DNA from: a virus | IMG/VR virus record: IMGVR_UViG_3300045790_003108 | Location: 1-52,615 of that record | Reading direction: 5' to 3' (one strand) | DNA length: 52,615 nt | Shown: one piece after another, positions 18,101 through 26,813 of the stretch | Numbering within the stretch: the stretch's first letter is position 1 | Layout of the letters: each line of letters begins with the position of its first letter | Program-made: the position numbers and the translations under genes | Notes under the pieces: model-generated | The model's input: only the letters and a program-made list of their open reading frames with translations | Told to the model about the DNA's origin: nothing | Database searches by the model: none

Positions 18101-19162
18101 GTCGCCACTTAACGCGGTTCCATTTTCCTCTATCATTACCTGTATGGTTTCTGCTGCAGCTGCTATGGCTTCATTTGCTTCTGTCTTTGTTAAAAACTCG
18201 GCTTCTATGCGAGCATTAACATTACCAAGCTTAGATTCAAACTCGTACAGCTTAACCGCATTCGCCTCCCAATTTAGATCGCCAACAAGCGCGCTTTCAA
18301 TTAACTGTCTAGCTAATGAATCCGTATCAAAGTCGAGTGCTTCAACTCTGTCTATCGCGTCCTCGGCATCTTGTTTTGCCTGCTCCGTAATAGTATCTAG
18401 GCTTTCTATGCGCTCTTGTATGCTGGGAATATCAATTAAATGCTGGTCAACATCGGCGCGTAACTCGTCTATATCTAAATCAAAGTTATCTATGTCGACT
18501 TTTAATGCTGGTATTTCATTAAAAGCAACATCTTCAATTAAGTATTCCAGCCCCGGTATTTTATCGACTGCCGTTGATAGAAAATCACTCAAATGCGATT
18601 TCTCTATAAGCCCGCCAATTTCACCAAGTATAAGCTCTGCCGACTTCTGTGTTTTAGCGAGCACACCGCTTGCGCCCTGCGTTGGTCCTTTTACATCGGC
18701 AATATTTACAAAGCGAACCCAATAGTAATATTCAGCTCCCATATTTACAGTATCGCTAAATACGTCCGCAACTTCTGTCGCTATTAGCGTGGCACTGTTA
18801 AATGAGTCTGTTTCGCTGCGCCATATTTCAGCGTAAGCATGGCCTCTATAGGTGGGGTGATCCCAGCTAACGGCTATAAATGTAAAGCCACCTGTGGCCG
18901 ATAGGTTGACAGGCGCGTGCGGTCTTTCCACGCCACCTGTTGTAATTGGCAGTCCACCATCATTGGTGCCGCCACTCGCATTATTAATAAGTGCTTGGCG
19001 CTTCATATCATCAAGATCAACAAGGTCGCTCATTAATAAAGCTCTGTTATTACCTCGCTGGCCTGTTAGCAGCTCTATATTTTCAGTAATAGCGCTACTA
19101 GTGGGATCTTGCCGGCCTTTTCTTACTATGCCAGGGAACGTGCCTTTTTTTAATTTTGCCAT
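15119..19162 (-). CDS. Long tail fibre / host-specificity protein (1347 aa)
   Basis: 1347 aa. A fibronectin type III-like domain lies near 80-170 (PHAPVNLSATGGFTFIAVSW). Then a long coiled-coil shaft with repeated units of the form EDPEGNSIGATLFNEYYTK followed by a short helix (AISxAxxxLKSEIE), at least eight copies between about 340 and 880. A DUF1983-like segment near 900-1040 (FAVKGAKFSIITDQ, VSEGKTVINTAIID) is typical of lambda J-type C termini. A four-unit NELSGKPxLG repeat follows near 1070-1155, then a Ser/Thr/Gly-rich tip. It abuts the stabilisation protein by one base. Probably the lateral fibre binding the host surface. Confidence 0.8.
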   Translation of the reverse strand: MAKLKKGTFPGIVRKGRQDPTSSAITENIELLTGQRGNNRALLMSDLVDLDDMKRQALINNASGGTNDGGLPITTGGVERPHAPVNLSATGGFTFIAVSWDHPTYRGHAYAEIWRSETDSFNSATLIATEVADVFSDTVNMGAEYYYWVRFVNIADVKGPTQGASGVLAKTQKSAELILGEIGGLIEKSHLSDFLSTAVDKIPGLEYLIEDVAFNEIPALKVDIDNFDLDIDELRADVDQHLIDIPSIQERIESLDTITEQAKQDAEDAIDRVEALDFDTDSLARQLIESALVGDLNWEANAVKLYEFESKLGNVNARIEAEFLTKTEANEAIAAAAETIQVMIEENGTALSGDIANTYYTKATADEVIAAATSTLKSAIENPEGDSVGATLFNDYYTSTATDNAISAYGLQLKSEIEDPDGESLGALIKQDYSTTVETNSAISQATTQLKTTIDEEVSATLTQDYYTKVEANNAITSSAQLLKSEIEDPMGNSIGATLFHEYSTKASVEEAVSRAIFQLSSEVELANEPLAQAVIENALANDQQADQQRIVTASILRTQEATTSQTEALAQSITVIETNFLESESKLTQLSAAFSDATSSTASDILQLNTKVDENKAFLEVNYLTKVDTESAISQATSTLQSAIEGATSDIYENFLTSVETDQAISQATTILKSEIEDPQGNSIGATLFNEYETKADAEQSSATTNQQLRAEYETSAIAVIENALANDLEQERRTISEADIIQRQNVFANEQSAFAESLTVLNAALGENNSTLYELQTVFASNTETTAELIEKLDSDIAGVSADLLNNYLTSAKVGEAIASADTALRATIEDPEGNSIGANLQLNYYTKSDTNSAISSATNVLRSLIEDPEGDSIGALLISNYTTKTESNQAIATASETLLSEVGEVRSSLQTVSETVATNQGEYSALWGVKSTVNGLTTSLGLVNDGVEPIFAVKGAKFSIITDQDPTNLTPVFAVSEGKTVINTAIIDEAFIKSLVTDDLLANRLLVGSTLTTPSINYNPSNGARSGNFSIDPGGNMLAKSATLESVTIKDNNGNVVMSSTGAIPSSKVTGLGNLASKDSLGYNELSGRPNLGTFAFLSDLGYNDLSGKPTLGSLASKNSLSYNEVTGKPALGSLAYLNSLAYDSVTGKPSLGPFAGLSKILSSNVTTYIANGAIGSAQIDTAYINSLFGQNASFYGTVYAENLSGDVTDTITKSVQSENIDSSETQIATLSIASASFKRVLYIRKVATNIPGVGDGGENQYRTSSVAVRTTGGTYLGGGAGTGEDRGIEDITVTINANTTYNIKIMISTNAQSVDSGVFGRKYPTVSAQDVLFQLFKKGSSLG
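15690..15945 (-). repeat. Four tandem ~20-aa fibre repeats
   Basis: Inside the 1347-aa fibre gene, four units of about 60-63 bp encode NELSGRPNLG, NDLSGKPTLG, NEVTGKPALG and DSVTGKPSLG, each separated by xxLASLxSLxY-type spacers. This collagen-free phage fibre repeat is common in tail fibres and is likely to form a trimeric shaft; tandem identity makes it prone to length change. Confidence 0.75.
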
Positions 19163-20772
19163 TAAGCCGCAACCTCTCTCATGGTTGTTGCAATAGAAAC
19201 GCTGTGTATTGTGCCTTTGCCATAAACCTCAAATGACCACTTATCACCGCGATTAGGTGGCAATCTAAATGCCATACTGGGTATTTGCCCTGGCGCTAAA
19301 TGCAATATCTCTACTTCATCGGCGTAAATGCGAACCCCTGAAAGCTCTGTATCGACTCCTTTTACCATTGCACATGCAAAGCTTAGGTCGCTCGCTGAAA
19401 AGTCCTTAGACTTCCATTCATAGCTTGTAAGCTCGTTAGACTCACCCCATTTGCTCAAGTCCGCGCCTTGGCAAATATACAGAGTGTCATCAACAAGGCT
19501 GTTAAATCCGCAATCAGCTTTGGCCGTAAAGTGTCTAAAATCACCGGTATTCGGATCAAAAATAAACGCCTTGTCTAAGTTGGCTCCATAAAAAGCTAAA
19601 TAGCGGCCCTCTTGGTGGTACGCCTCTATTGTTTCTGGTTCGTATTCTTGCCACTGCTCACGCGTTATTATCTGGTTAGTTAGCATGGTTAACCCGCCAC
19701 TTGTTAAACCTATCAAACCGTCAGGGCTTGCATATATGAGCGTGCCGTTTGCGATTACCGCTGAGCGTGCGCTTGTGCATGATTGATTAGACTCTAGCTT
19801 TTGCCCGGCCATTGAGTCAGGGCTTATGCCACTAAATAAATACGGGTAGCCTTTTGTTAAAACCGCTAGCGTATTGCCTAGTGCTGCAACGGTTACAATT
19901 TCATGCTCGGTTGTTAGCTGGTAACCGCTCGGCCAAGCATAAGGAAGGTACGACTCACTAAAGCAAACAGTGCTATCAAAAAAGCCGGCCAAAATACCGT
20001 TTGCCATCGACGTTAAGCCTTTCATGTTTTCGTTCGGCATTTCATAGTCGTAAGTATCAAGCGATGATCCTAGCTCGTCTGTTGGAATATCATCAACAAA
20101 TTGGTTTTGTGATATTGGTATCTCTGCCACAAATAAATAATCTGCTATGCCTCCTCCGGTTGCCGTTCTGTATATTCTGCGATGCGTAATGTTTGACGCA
20201 TTTACATTTGGCGGAGATAAAGCAAGCGTTACGTATGTACCTTCTTCGTCCGGGTATCTAATATCAAGACGTTGTGACGCTTCGCCCGGCGGCCCTTCTT
20301 CACCCTGCTCAGTGACAAACGTGTGCGTGTAGTAGCGTGTTTCATCATCGTTAGGATCTATTTCATCGGTAGCCGCATCTGTCACCACTGCAATTATTGG
20401 CACTTCGGGCGATTGAACGCCAAGGCGGTAAGCACTAGCCGGCATATTAGAACCGCTAAAAATAGCGTTGTTAGTTACTTTTGGGTAGCCATCACCCGTA
20501 AAGTAAACGCGTTGCCAAGGGTCGTTTGCAATTGGGCTCGCTACGGCATTAACTGCTTTATTCCATGAAAACCAATACTGATCTAAGTAATGGTAAATTG
20601 TTTTTGCGTTCGAGATCACCGATACGTCTGTCAACTCAGGAAGTCTTAAAGGCGATAGGTTGCCATTATCAAAATGACAACCATAAGCTTTAGATGCTGA
20701 TTCATTGGGAAGTAATCGCGGATCGATTTTAGGCCGTTCACCGGCAAAAGTTTTTACGGATATTGCAGGCAT
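19162..20772 (-). CDS. Tail hub / packaged-DNA stabilisation-type protein
   Basis: 536 aa, rich in beta strands, with repeated W/Y/G-containing strands (YWFSWNKAV, WQRVYFTGDGYPKV, AFYGANLDKAFIF, GDFRHFTAK) as in the beta-propeller stabilisation or tail-tubular B-like proteins of podoviruses. Its position between the papain-like protein and the long fibre, downstream of the head adaptors, fits a tail-tube or hub protein. The start has a weak site (AAGCGAA) and there are 45 noncoding bases upstream with nothing notable. Family assignment from pattern only. Confidence 0.65.
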   Translation of the reverse strand: MPAISVKTFAGERPKIDPRLLPNESASKAYGCHFDNGNLSPLRLPELTDVSVISNAKTIYHYLDQYWFSWNKAVNAVASPIANDPWQRVYFTGDGYPKVTNNAIFSGSNMPASAYRLGVQSPEVPIIAVVTDAATDEIDPNDDETRYYTHTFVTEQGEEGPPGEASQRLDIRYPDEEGTYVTLALSPPNVNASNITHRRIYRTATGGGIADYLFVAEIPISQNQFVDDIPTDELGSSLDTYDYEMPNENMKGLTSMANGILAGFFDSTVCFSESYLPYAWPSGYQLTTEHEIVTVAALGNTLAVLTKGYPYLFSGISPDSMAGQKLESNQSCTSARSAVIANGTLIYASPDGLIGLTSGGLTMLTNQIITREQWQEYEPETIEAYHQEGRYLAFYGANLDKAFIFDPNTGDFRHFTAKADCGFNSLVDDTLYICQGADLSKWGESNELTSYEWKSKDFSASDLSFACAMVKGVDTELSGVRIYADEVEILHLAPGQIPSMAFRLPPNRGDKWSFEVYGKGTIHSVSIATTMREVAA

Positions 20773-20817
20773 AGGATTCGCTTATTTTGTAAGTGTTTTT
20801 TGAGGAAGGTTTAAAAC

Positions 20818-21228
20818 TTATTCTATGGGTAGGCTCATGGCGTAACAGCGCTGAGGTGTAAAGCGCCCTACAAAGTCTAGGTTTACGTAATCAAGACAAT
20901 ACGCTACCAGCTCAGAGCAAAACCACTTATGCGGATCATTCCAAGCACTAAAGTAATGGCCAATAGCACCGCCAAAATCATATTTTTGACCTAAAAGCTC
21001 ATTCGCATCTGTAGAGTTTCCATTCATCACGCGTATTTCGTGATCAGGGTAGTCGAGCTTGAATTTTTTAAGCGGCTCCTTAATAACGCCCTTAAACGCT
21101 TTTGCATGTATAACGTAGTCAATGCCCTGTTCTTTCACAATGACACCGCAATGATGCCACTGTGACCATGTAACCAACTTTATCAGCAAGCTAAACGGCA
21201 TGTTGTTTGTGCAAAAAATCACTCGCAT
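20818..21228 (-). CDS. Permuted papain-like (YiiX/NlpC-type) cysteine enzyme of the tail
   Basis: 136 aa. An early His (WHHCGVIV, about residue 28) and a late Cys (KWFCSELVAYCL, about residue 107) in this order are the hallmark of circularly permuted NlpC/P60 or YiiX-like enzymes. The ATG at 21228 is preferred because GGAG lies eight bases upstream; a GTG nine bases further upstream is the alternative. Probably a tail-associated amidase or peptidase acting on peptidoglycan during entry. The substrate is not shown by the sequence. Confidence 0.65.
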   Translation of the reverse strand: MRVIFCTNNMPFSLLIKLVTWSQWHHCGVIVKEQGIDYVIHAKAFKGVIKEPLKKFKLDYPDHEIRVMNGNSTDANELLGQKYDFGGAIGHYFSAWNDPHKWFCSELVAYCLDYVNLDFVGRFTPQRCYAMSLPIE

Positions 21229-21229
21229 G

Positions 21230-22000
21230 TTAAGCACTCCAATCTAAGCTATCGATAAAATTCTTTATTTCGGTTTCATCGTTTAACTCGTCAAGCGCAT
21301 CTTTAAAGTGGCGTGCTTTATAGACTAAAAACTTTTTACGGTTCGCGATAGCTAGACCAAGGCCGCGCATATCTTCTGCGGTCATTTCAATTTCTTGGTT
21401 GTCGCGAGTAAGCCAAATAGTATCGCTACCTGTAACTACTGCGCCCATAATATCCTCACGCGATTGCGCACCCGCTTGGAATGTGTAACCGTTGTACTCA
21501 ATATCTTCGTCATTCAACGCATCGCGAGTTGCGTTAATGCTATCTTTAGCGCTCTGTTTTTGCTCTAAAAGCAAATGATCCGCGTCTATCGTTATAGCGC
21601 CTTGCTCTACCTGCTCTTTGAGCTTGGCCCATATATCGACTATTTCATCTTTGTACTTTTGCTGTTCTTCAAAAACGTCTTGATCTTCAAAAACAGGGCG
21701 GTCCTCAATAACATCTTCAAATAGAGGTTCGCCACCCTTGCCTAACACTTGATTTCCTTCTTCATCAAGTACAGGCGTTTCACCAACCTTTACGCTTTCA
21801 GTACCAACCTGCACTTGCTTAGTACCTACCTTTACTTGCTCTGTGCCATCGGGTACTTGAATTGTTGAGGCCATGCCCTCGCGAATAAAGCCAGAGTGGA
21901 CAGCATTGCCATCGTTATAAATCCAGCCTATTGAACCGTCCTCGTTTTGCTTATATTTATCGATTAGCAAAAAATCGTTGTCATTTATGAATTTTAGCAT
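21230..22000 (-). CDS. Tail fibre assembly-type protein with DUF4376 domain
   Basis: 256 aa. The middle holds a repetitive segment (QVKVGTKQVQVGTESVKVGE) of six-residue VKVGTE units. The C terminus, about 155-250, matches DUF4376: ARDALNDEDIEYNGYTFQAG, then WLTRDNQEIEMTAEDM, LGLAIANRK and a final ARHFKDALDEL helix. This domain is found in phage proteins coded just after tail fibres. Here it follows the 470-aa fibre by one base overlap, so a chaperone or a small fibre partner is likely. Confidence 0.7.
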   Translation of the reverse strand: MLKFINDNDFLLIDKYKQNEDGSIGWIYNDGNAVHSGFIREGMASTIQVPDGTEQVKVGTKQVQVGTESVKVGETPVLDEEGNQVLGKGGEPLFEDVIEDRPVFEDQDVFEEQQKYKDEIVDIWAKLKEQVEQGAITIDADHLLLEQKQSAKDSINATRDALNDEDIEYNGYTFQAGAQSREDIMGAVVTGSDTIWLTRDNQEIEMTAEDMRGLGLAIANRKKFLVYKARHFKDALDELNDETEIKNFIDSLDWSA

Positions 22001-23412
22001 TAGTAATTCACCATAATTTTTGAGGATTCTGTTTCACCAACCAATTCAACGTAGCTGTTTTGCACCAAGCCTGTTGATGTGTACTCAACAAGACCTATCT
22101 TTGTTCCGCTGTAAGGCTTTAGTAAAAGATCGCTTCCAGTTAAACCAGTGGCAATAGATGTGTTATTTGCTTTTATTGTAAATGTTCCTGTTACAGTTAT
22201 ACTCGTAGGAACGGAATTGCCCGCTAAGGGCAAGGCAAGCCTAGCTACCGTGGCGCTAGGACAGATACCTATTGCTATAACATCATTAGCTAAACCACCA
22301 AACTCCTTAAAATTAGTGTTGCCGCTGTGGTAGGTTTCCTGCCATTCTTGCCAGTTACCACCTGCTTTTACTCTTTCCATATGAATTAACGAGCCGACAC
22401 CTGCTCTAAAAGCCATTTGCTTTGCGCTATTACTATCATAGTTTATAGATATAACTTCCCAAGGTGCTGAGTAGGGTGCCCCTCCTGCCACAGCATCCCC
22501 GCTGGATATGCGATACATACCGTTTACATTTATATCATTTAAACTTGAAACTATGGCTCCTACCCCTCCTAAGCCAAAATCACCTACCTTTGTAATCCTG
22601 CCTGGCGTATTGTCATAATAAGTAGCAGTAATATGGGAATAAGTTAAAACCTCGCTCCACTCCGTCCAAACGCCACCCTCTCTTGTTCTGAAGTATATAA
22701 ACTTATCGACTGTGGTAGGCAGAGACTCTATGGCTATCTGCGAAGCTCTATCATTGCCGGTATCTGTTCCATAAGAATTGTGGATAAGGGAATATTGTCT
22801 ACCTGGTAATGGCGCTCCAATAGTGTTACCTAATAATGACTGGTAAAAACCATTGACAGTTAAAGAGTCGAAGTTAGAGGTAAGTATAGCGCCAGCTCCC
22901 AAACCACCATAACCAACGGTTAGTACCTTGTTTGCGGTAGTATCTGCCACATTAGATACGACATCAGCCTCAGCCGCCGTCCCGGTTAACTCTTGAATTT
23001 TATTAACCGTTTTAACAACGTGAGCAATTCCATGACTATCAGTAAGCGTTGCTGTTTCATCTTCTGAGGTTAGCCAGTTTCGCAATTCATCTAAAAACAA
23101 TTGCTTTTGGTTAAACTGTACGGCTATTTGGCCGGCTATGCGTGTAAGTATGGTTCCCGAAGTATTTCTTAGGATTGCATATTCAACATCGCTTGCTGTT
23201 GCGCCTTCAAAGCCACGATCTAGTGTAATGCTCGTATCGTCATTTACAGATATAACCTCATACCAGGTCTTTGCGTCGATGGTGAACGCATCACCAATAG
23301 CGATTGCAATTACATCGTTTTGCCAATTACTGCCAACACCTACAATAGCTGCGCTACCATTTGTTACATTTACTGTTCCTACGCGATACCACGCGCCTGC
23401 GCTTGCTGCCAT
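22000..23412 (-). CDS. Tail fibre/spike protein with pyocin-knob-like repeats
   Basis: 470 aa. The N-terminal about 110 residues form a head- or tail-binding domain (GTVNVTNGSAAIVGVGSNW, then FTIDAKTWYEVISV). At least two knob-like units follow, each with VGDFGLGG or VGYGGLGAG, an N-GFY or N-GMYR turn and EWSE/EWQETYHSG ends (about 165-270 and 275-370). The C terminus is a beta domain (TITV-type strands) ending KIMVNY. The pyocin-knob motif (W-T-EW) is known from tail fibres binding glycans. Followed by the DUF4376 protein. Confidence 0.75.
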   Translation of the reverse strand: MAASAGAWYRVGTVNVTNGSAAIVGVGSNWQNDVIAIAIGDAFTIDAKTWYEVISVNDDTSITLDRGFEGATASDVEYAILRNTSGTILTRIAGQIAVQFNQKQLFLDELRNWLTSEDETATLTDSHGIAHVVKTVNKIQELTGTAAEADVVSNVADTTANKVLTVGYGGLGAGAILTSNFDSLTVNGFYQSLLGNTIGAPLPGRQYSLIHNSYGTDTGNDRASQIAIESLPTTVDKFIYFRTREGGVWTEWSEVLTYSHITATYYDNTPGRITKVGDFGLGGVGAIVSSLNDINVNGMYRISSGDAVAGGAPYSAPWEVISINYDSNSAKQMAFRAGVGSLIHMERVKAGGNWQEWQETYHSGNTNFKEFGGLANDVIAIGICPSATVARLALPLAGNSVPTSITVTGTFTIKANNTSIATGLTGSDLLLKPYSGTKIGLVEYTSTGLVQNSYVELVGETESSKIMVNY

Positions 23413-23413
23413 G

Positions 23414-24067
23414 TTACTGCCCCTTCTCTTGCGCCATCATTGCAACGTCTGCTTGGCTTTTCTCGCCTAGCTGACTTTTAAATGCGTTCATGTGCATTTG
23501 GCTCTTATTCGGATTGGCCGCATATTCAGCATCTTTCATGTATGAGCGGTATAAAATCCATTCAATGATCGCGTTAACGTAAATATCATCTAATGCAATG
23601 ACTTCGCCCGCTTCATTATCTGCCAAGCTAATAGCCGGCGGCGCTTTTGAATAAACAAGCGTTAGCTTTACGTTTTCTATAACGCCTGGGTAAACATAAA
23701 ACGTTTTGGGGTTGCGCTCGTCATAGATATACAACTCAACTTCGCTTGCTTCTTTACCCGCATACCATGTGTCGTAGTTATCATCTAAAACTTGGCGATT
23801 GTATGGCCCGCGTATCGCACGCCCCGACTCATTGCGAGTCACATCAATAAGTTTTAATGCGTCAACCGGCAAAAACTGCTTAGTACCTTCTACACACGCA
23901 AAATCATCGGTGTCTACAGTGAAAGAGTCAGGACGGCGCAATACAATTGCACGCTGCGCGTCATTTAGATAATTAAGCAATTCTTCTTTGGTCCAACGTG
24001 TAAAGTTAGGATCGTTAAGGAGCTTATTAACCCGCATTAAAATTTCATTTGAGGAAACAATAGCCAT
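23414..24067 (-). CDS. Head-tail adaptor protein (DUF6682-like)
   Basis: 217 aa. Starts with a helical region (RVNKLLNDPNFTRWTKEELLNYLNDAQRAIVLRRPD) characteristic of phage adaptor or T7 gp11-like proteins that sit below the portal, then a beta domain (FYVYPGVIENVKLTLVYSKAPP) and a closing helix (AIIEWILYRSYMKDAEYA). One-base overlap with the 186-aa gene upstream. The architecture and position after the capsid genes support a tail-tube attachment role. Confidence 0.75.
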   Translation of the reverse strand: MAIVSSNEILMRVNKLLNDPNFTRWTKEELLNYLNDAQRAIVLRRPDSFTVDTDDFACVEGTKQFLPVDALKLIDVTRNESGRAIRGPYNRQVLDDNYDTWYAGKEASEVELYIYDERNPKTFYVYPGVIENVKLTLVYSKAPPAISLADNEAGEVIALDDIYVNAIIEWILYRSYMKDAEYAANPNKSQMHMNAFKSQLGEKSQADVAMMAQEKGQ

Positions 24068-24627
24068 TAGTAAAACACTCTTTGTTGTGTAGGTCTTTGC
24101 TCGTCTAGTGCCTCGATAGCAACTTGAAAAGCATCGCGGTAGCCATCGGTAAAACGGCGTTTAAAGTAATCAGACTTTGCCAGATCAGTCCATGCAGTAT
24201 TAGGCATCATCAACAACGTTGACGCGGCACCATCTGCAATAGCATCTGCCCACCGGTTAACGATGGTATTATCAGCATCAAAGTCATTAGGTAGCATGAA
24301 TTGCGGGGCGATATGGTAAAACACACGTACTTTAGGTGTTGTGTTGATCACGGTTACTGCGCCATTTGACGATACCAAGTAGTCATCTGAGCTTTTTAGC
24401 TCGCTACCATTATCATCTAAAATAAAATCAACACTCACAAATACGTGATTATCATCAATGTTAAGTTCCCCGCTTTGCCCTTTCTCAATTTCTTGAGTGC
24501 GAGCTAAAAAACGAGACTCATAACAAAACTTTTGATAGGCGCGACCTAGCTGGTCTTTCGCCATTTGGTCAAGAACGCCCCCGCAGCGTTCGCGAACTAA
24601 CGGGATCAAGCTAGATAATTGCGCCAT
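24067..24627 (-). CDS. Probable head-completion/adaptor protein (186 aa)
   Basis: 186 aa. N-terminal helices (LIPLVRERCGGVLDQMAKDQLGR) with Arg/Lys, a beta middle (VFVSVDFILDDNGSEL, TPKVRVFYHIAPQF) and C-terminal helices (FKRRFTDGYRDAFQVAIEAL). Similar layout to the 217-aa neighbour, so both may be stacked adaptor rings. No specific family recognised. It abuts the 217-aa gene by one base. Confidence 0.65.
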   Translation of the reverse strand: MAQLSSLIPLVRERCGGVLDQMAKDQLGRAYQKFCYESRFLARTQEIEKGQSGELNIDDNHVFVSVDFILDDNGSELKSSDDYLVSSNGAVTVINTTPKVRVFYHIAPQFMLPNDFDADNTIVNRWADAIADGAASTLLMMPNTAWTDLAKSDYFKRRFTDGYRDAFQVAIEALDEQRPTQQRVFY

Positions 24628-24629
24628 GA

Positions 24630-25085
24630 TTATTCGCCCTGGTCTGTATTTTCGCTAGCAACAGAAGCGCGGAACGCATCACGTACTTTTTTACAGTATG
24701 CTGGCACTGGCTTTTTAGCACCTTCAATAGTTAAGTCGTGCGCTTCAACGAATGTACTAAGTTGATTTGAGCTGTACTTGCCTAAGTCGATTTCTTCGCC
24801 ATCAACGATGATTAACATGCTTGCATCAAGCGCTTCTTGCTTTTCAGCTTCTTCGCGTGCAATGCGTTCTTTTTCGGCCTGTTCTGCTAAGAACTTTTGG
24901 CGCTCGATATAGGCTTTAGCATCTTTTTCAGCAACCCAAACTTCATTAAAGTCTAAGAATCGTTGAACAAGCTCAGACGGTACAGCCGTTGGTTCGCCTT
25001 GCTTGAAAATAGTGCGGGTATTACATACGGTGTCTTTTTTAAAAGGCTTCTTACCGATATAAACGATATTTGTTGTATTGCTCAT
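24630..25085 (-). CDS. Small head protein with HeH/SAP-like C terminus
   Basis: 151 aa. N-terminal strands (NIVYIGKKPFKKDTV), a charged Glu/Lys helix (KFLAEQAEKERIAREEAEKQ), then a C-terminal helix-extended-loop-helix-like stretch (LGKYSSNQLSTFVEAHDL, then a basic helix). Such ends are seen in head proteins of other podoviruses. It starts right after a terminator hairpin at 25100-25125. Role is inferred from its location between capsid decoration and adaptor genes. Confidence 0.6.
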   Translation of the reverse strand: MSNTTNIVYIGKKPFKKDTVCNTRTIFKQGEPTAVPSELVQRFLDFNEVWVAEKDAKAYIERQKFLAEQAEKERIAREEAEKQEALDASMLIIVDGEEIDLGKYSSNQLSTFVEAHDLTIEGAKKPVPAYCKKVRDAFRASVASENTDQGE

Positions 25086-25099
25086 GGATATTCCCCAAT

Positions 25100-25125
25100 A
25101 AAAAAGCCCCGCAATAGCAGGGCTT
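25100..25125 (-). terminator. Intrinsic terminator inside the late operon
   Basis: Minus strand AAGCCCTGC / GCGGGGCTT, loop TATT, one mismatch, followed by TTTTTT. It lies between the 126-aa decoration-type protein and the 151-aa head protein in the direction of transcription. It should reduce read-through, unless antiterminated. Confidence 0.82.
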
Positions 25126-25149
25126 GATTTAAACGTGTATCGAAAAGGC

Positions 25150-25530
25150 TTAGTAACCTTTGTATCGGTACTCTAATTGAAGTAAAGCTTCGCCGGTTGC
25201 TGCAGACGAACCCGTATTTTTAACAACTAAATCGCTTGGGCCTTCATCACCAATGTAAACCGGTTTAATGAATGCGCCACTATTACCCGCCGATTCAGTG
25301 TCAAACTCAGCTAAGTCGGTGGTATCGCCTTCACGGCTTACAACTTGAGCAGTTAGCTTAGTGCCAGTGCCTAGCGCTTCATTCACAATGCGAACGCCTG
25401 TGATTTGCGTGCCAATAGGTAAAGAATCAGTGACAACCTTTGTCGCCTCAGTAGCTAAAGCAGCAAGCGAAATTGTTACCAGGTGAAGCGATAGATTACC
25501 GGCGGCACCTCTATAAAATGTTTCTTTCAT
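25150..25530 (-). CDS. Probable capsid decoration/stabilising protein
   Basis: 126 aa beginning MKETFYRGAAGNLSLHL, chosen over a TTG five codons upstream because GGAT lies at suitable distance. A beta-rich protein (TQITGVRIVNEALGTGTKLT, then LQLEYRYKGY) of the size of head decoration proteins. It directly follows the major capsid gene and is bracketed by two terminators, so its expression may be set separately from the adaptors. Function inferred from position. Confidence 0.6.
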   Translation of the reverse strand: MKETFYRGAAGNLSLHLVTISLAALATEATKVVTDSLPIGTQITGVRIVNEALGTGTKLTAQVVSREGDTTDLAEFDTESAGNSGAFIKPVYIGDEGPSDLVVKNTGSSAATGEALLQLEYRYKGY

Positions 25531-25557
25531 AATTTTATCCAATTACTAAAAGTTAAA

Positions 25558-25582
25558 ATAAAAAGCCGGATTTCTCCGGCCA
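25558..25582 (-). terminator. Intrinsic terminator after the major capsid gene
   Basis: Minus strand GCCGGA, loop GAAA, TCCGGC then TTTTTATTTT. A 6-bp GC-rich stem with a GNRA loop and a T tract, starting ten bases after the end of the capsid gene. In high-level late transcription this could set the relative amount of capsid to decoration protein. Confidence 0.85.
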
Positions 25583-25589
25583 AAAGGGC

Positions 25590-26804
25590 TTACTGTAGAG
25601 ATACCGCAGTATCAAGGACCATTGTGCCGTAATCGTTCACGCGACCTGTTTTGTCAGAGAAGCGTACTTTCTTACAACCATTCATCCATACGATAGCGGT
25701 TTCGTTTGCGTTGCCGTGGTCGGTTTTCTCTGTAGTCATAGAGAAGTGCGAACCTGAATCAGACTTACCATAAGCATTCGCAAGCGCTTGACCACCAAGA
25801 AGGATTGCACGATCGATAGTTGTACCCGCTTCAACAGTTTTAGTTGTCGCTAACTTATCGTTGTTCGATACAGTCACTTGATCACCCGCAAAGAAGCGTA
25901 CAGGCTTACGATATTGACGAACAAGAATGTTGCGCCACATGATCACATCACCTTTAAATACAGGGTGATTGAAGCCTTGTCCGCGTTTAATAGCGCGTGA
26001 TTGAAGCTCTTGTAACTTTTTATCAGTCGCAGAAGCCCAAAGGTCACGCCATTGGCGCGGTGTTACGAATAACAAGAAGAACGGCGACTCGTTAGCCATT
26101 TGGTCAGCTTCAAAGCTAATGTGCTTCATTGGATTAGCTTGCTCTTCCAAAATAAGCGCTAAGTCGTCCAGCTTTTCAAGCGTCATAATATCCGCAGCAT
26201 CAATCGCTTCAAAGCTAGTCGCATCACCACCAAACTGGTGACGGTCATACGTTGGAGCCATCACATCGTTAACCATAATTTCTTTAAATTCTTCATGGTT
26301 TTCAAGTGGAATGATGATGTCATCAGGAGCAAATGAACCGCGCGCACCGGCCAGGTGATACATAGCAACTTCATCTTTAAGATCGTTGTAGTAGTTACCT
26401 AGCAACGTTTTAGCTGTGCTAAGCAAGTTGTGCTTAGTACGCTTTTGCGACATTTTACCGCCGCTATCAACCATCTTACGACCTTGGTCAATACGCAATT
26501 CAAATACTGTTTTGCTCAAGCTTTCGCCACGGCCTTCCAGTTTTTTATCGCCCATTGTTGGTAAACCGCTTAGGTTGTGGAATAAATCCATTTCAACCGA
26601 ATCACCGGCTTGGCTTTGCAAGTCGTTGATCATAACCACTGGCGCGCCCTTTTCAGTTTGCTTTTTGCCGTGGGCCATATCAGCTTTAGCCGCTTTTGGG
26701 GCAGAACCGGTTAACATGTTCACGAACGTATTTTGACGGCGTGTATGTGTAAACAGGGCAGCGCCAAACGCTTTAGCCGCTTGTGCTTTTGTAATTGTGC
26801 TCAT
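25590..26804 (-). CDS. Major capsid protein, N4_gp56 / DUF4043-type
   Basis: 404 aa, highly soluble, with the signature of the N4_gp56 family: HTRRQNTFVNMLTG near the N terminus, SVEMDLFHNLSGLPTMGDKKLEG and the LRIDQGRKMVDSGGKMSQKR block at about 75-125, then FLLFVTPRQWRDLWASAT and MWRNILVRQYRKPVRF at about 240-300. A HK97-like fold is expected. It follows the scaffold gene by nine bases. It is bounded downstream by a terminator. Codon use and length support a major structural protein. Confidence 0.85.
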   Translation of the reverse strand: MSTITKAQAAKAFGAALFTHTRRQNTFVNMLTGSAPKAAKADMAHGKKQTEKGAPVVMINDLQSQAGDSVEMDLFHNLSGLPTMGDKKLEGRGESLSKTVFELRIDQGRKMVDSGGKMSQKRTKHNLLSTAKTLLGNYYNDLKDEVAMYHLAGARGSFAPDDIIIPLENHEEFKEIMVNDVMAPTYDRHQFGGDATSFEAIDAADIMTLEKLDDLALILEEQANPMKHISFEADQMANESPFFLLFVTPRQWRDLWASATDKKLQELQSRAIKRGQGFNHPVFKGDVIMWRNILVRQYRKPVRFFAGDQVTVSNNDKLATTKTVEAGTTIDRAILLGGQALANAYGKSDSGSHFSMTTEKTDHGNANETAIVWMNGCKKVRFSDKTGRVNDYGTMVLDTAVSLQ

Positions 26805-26813
26805 TTTAATTTC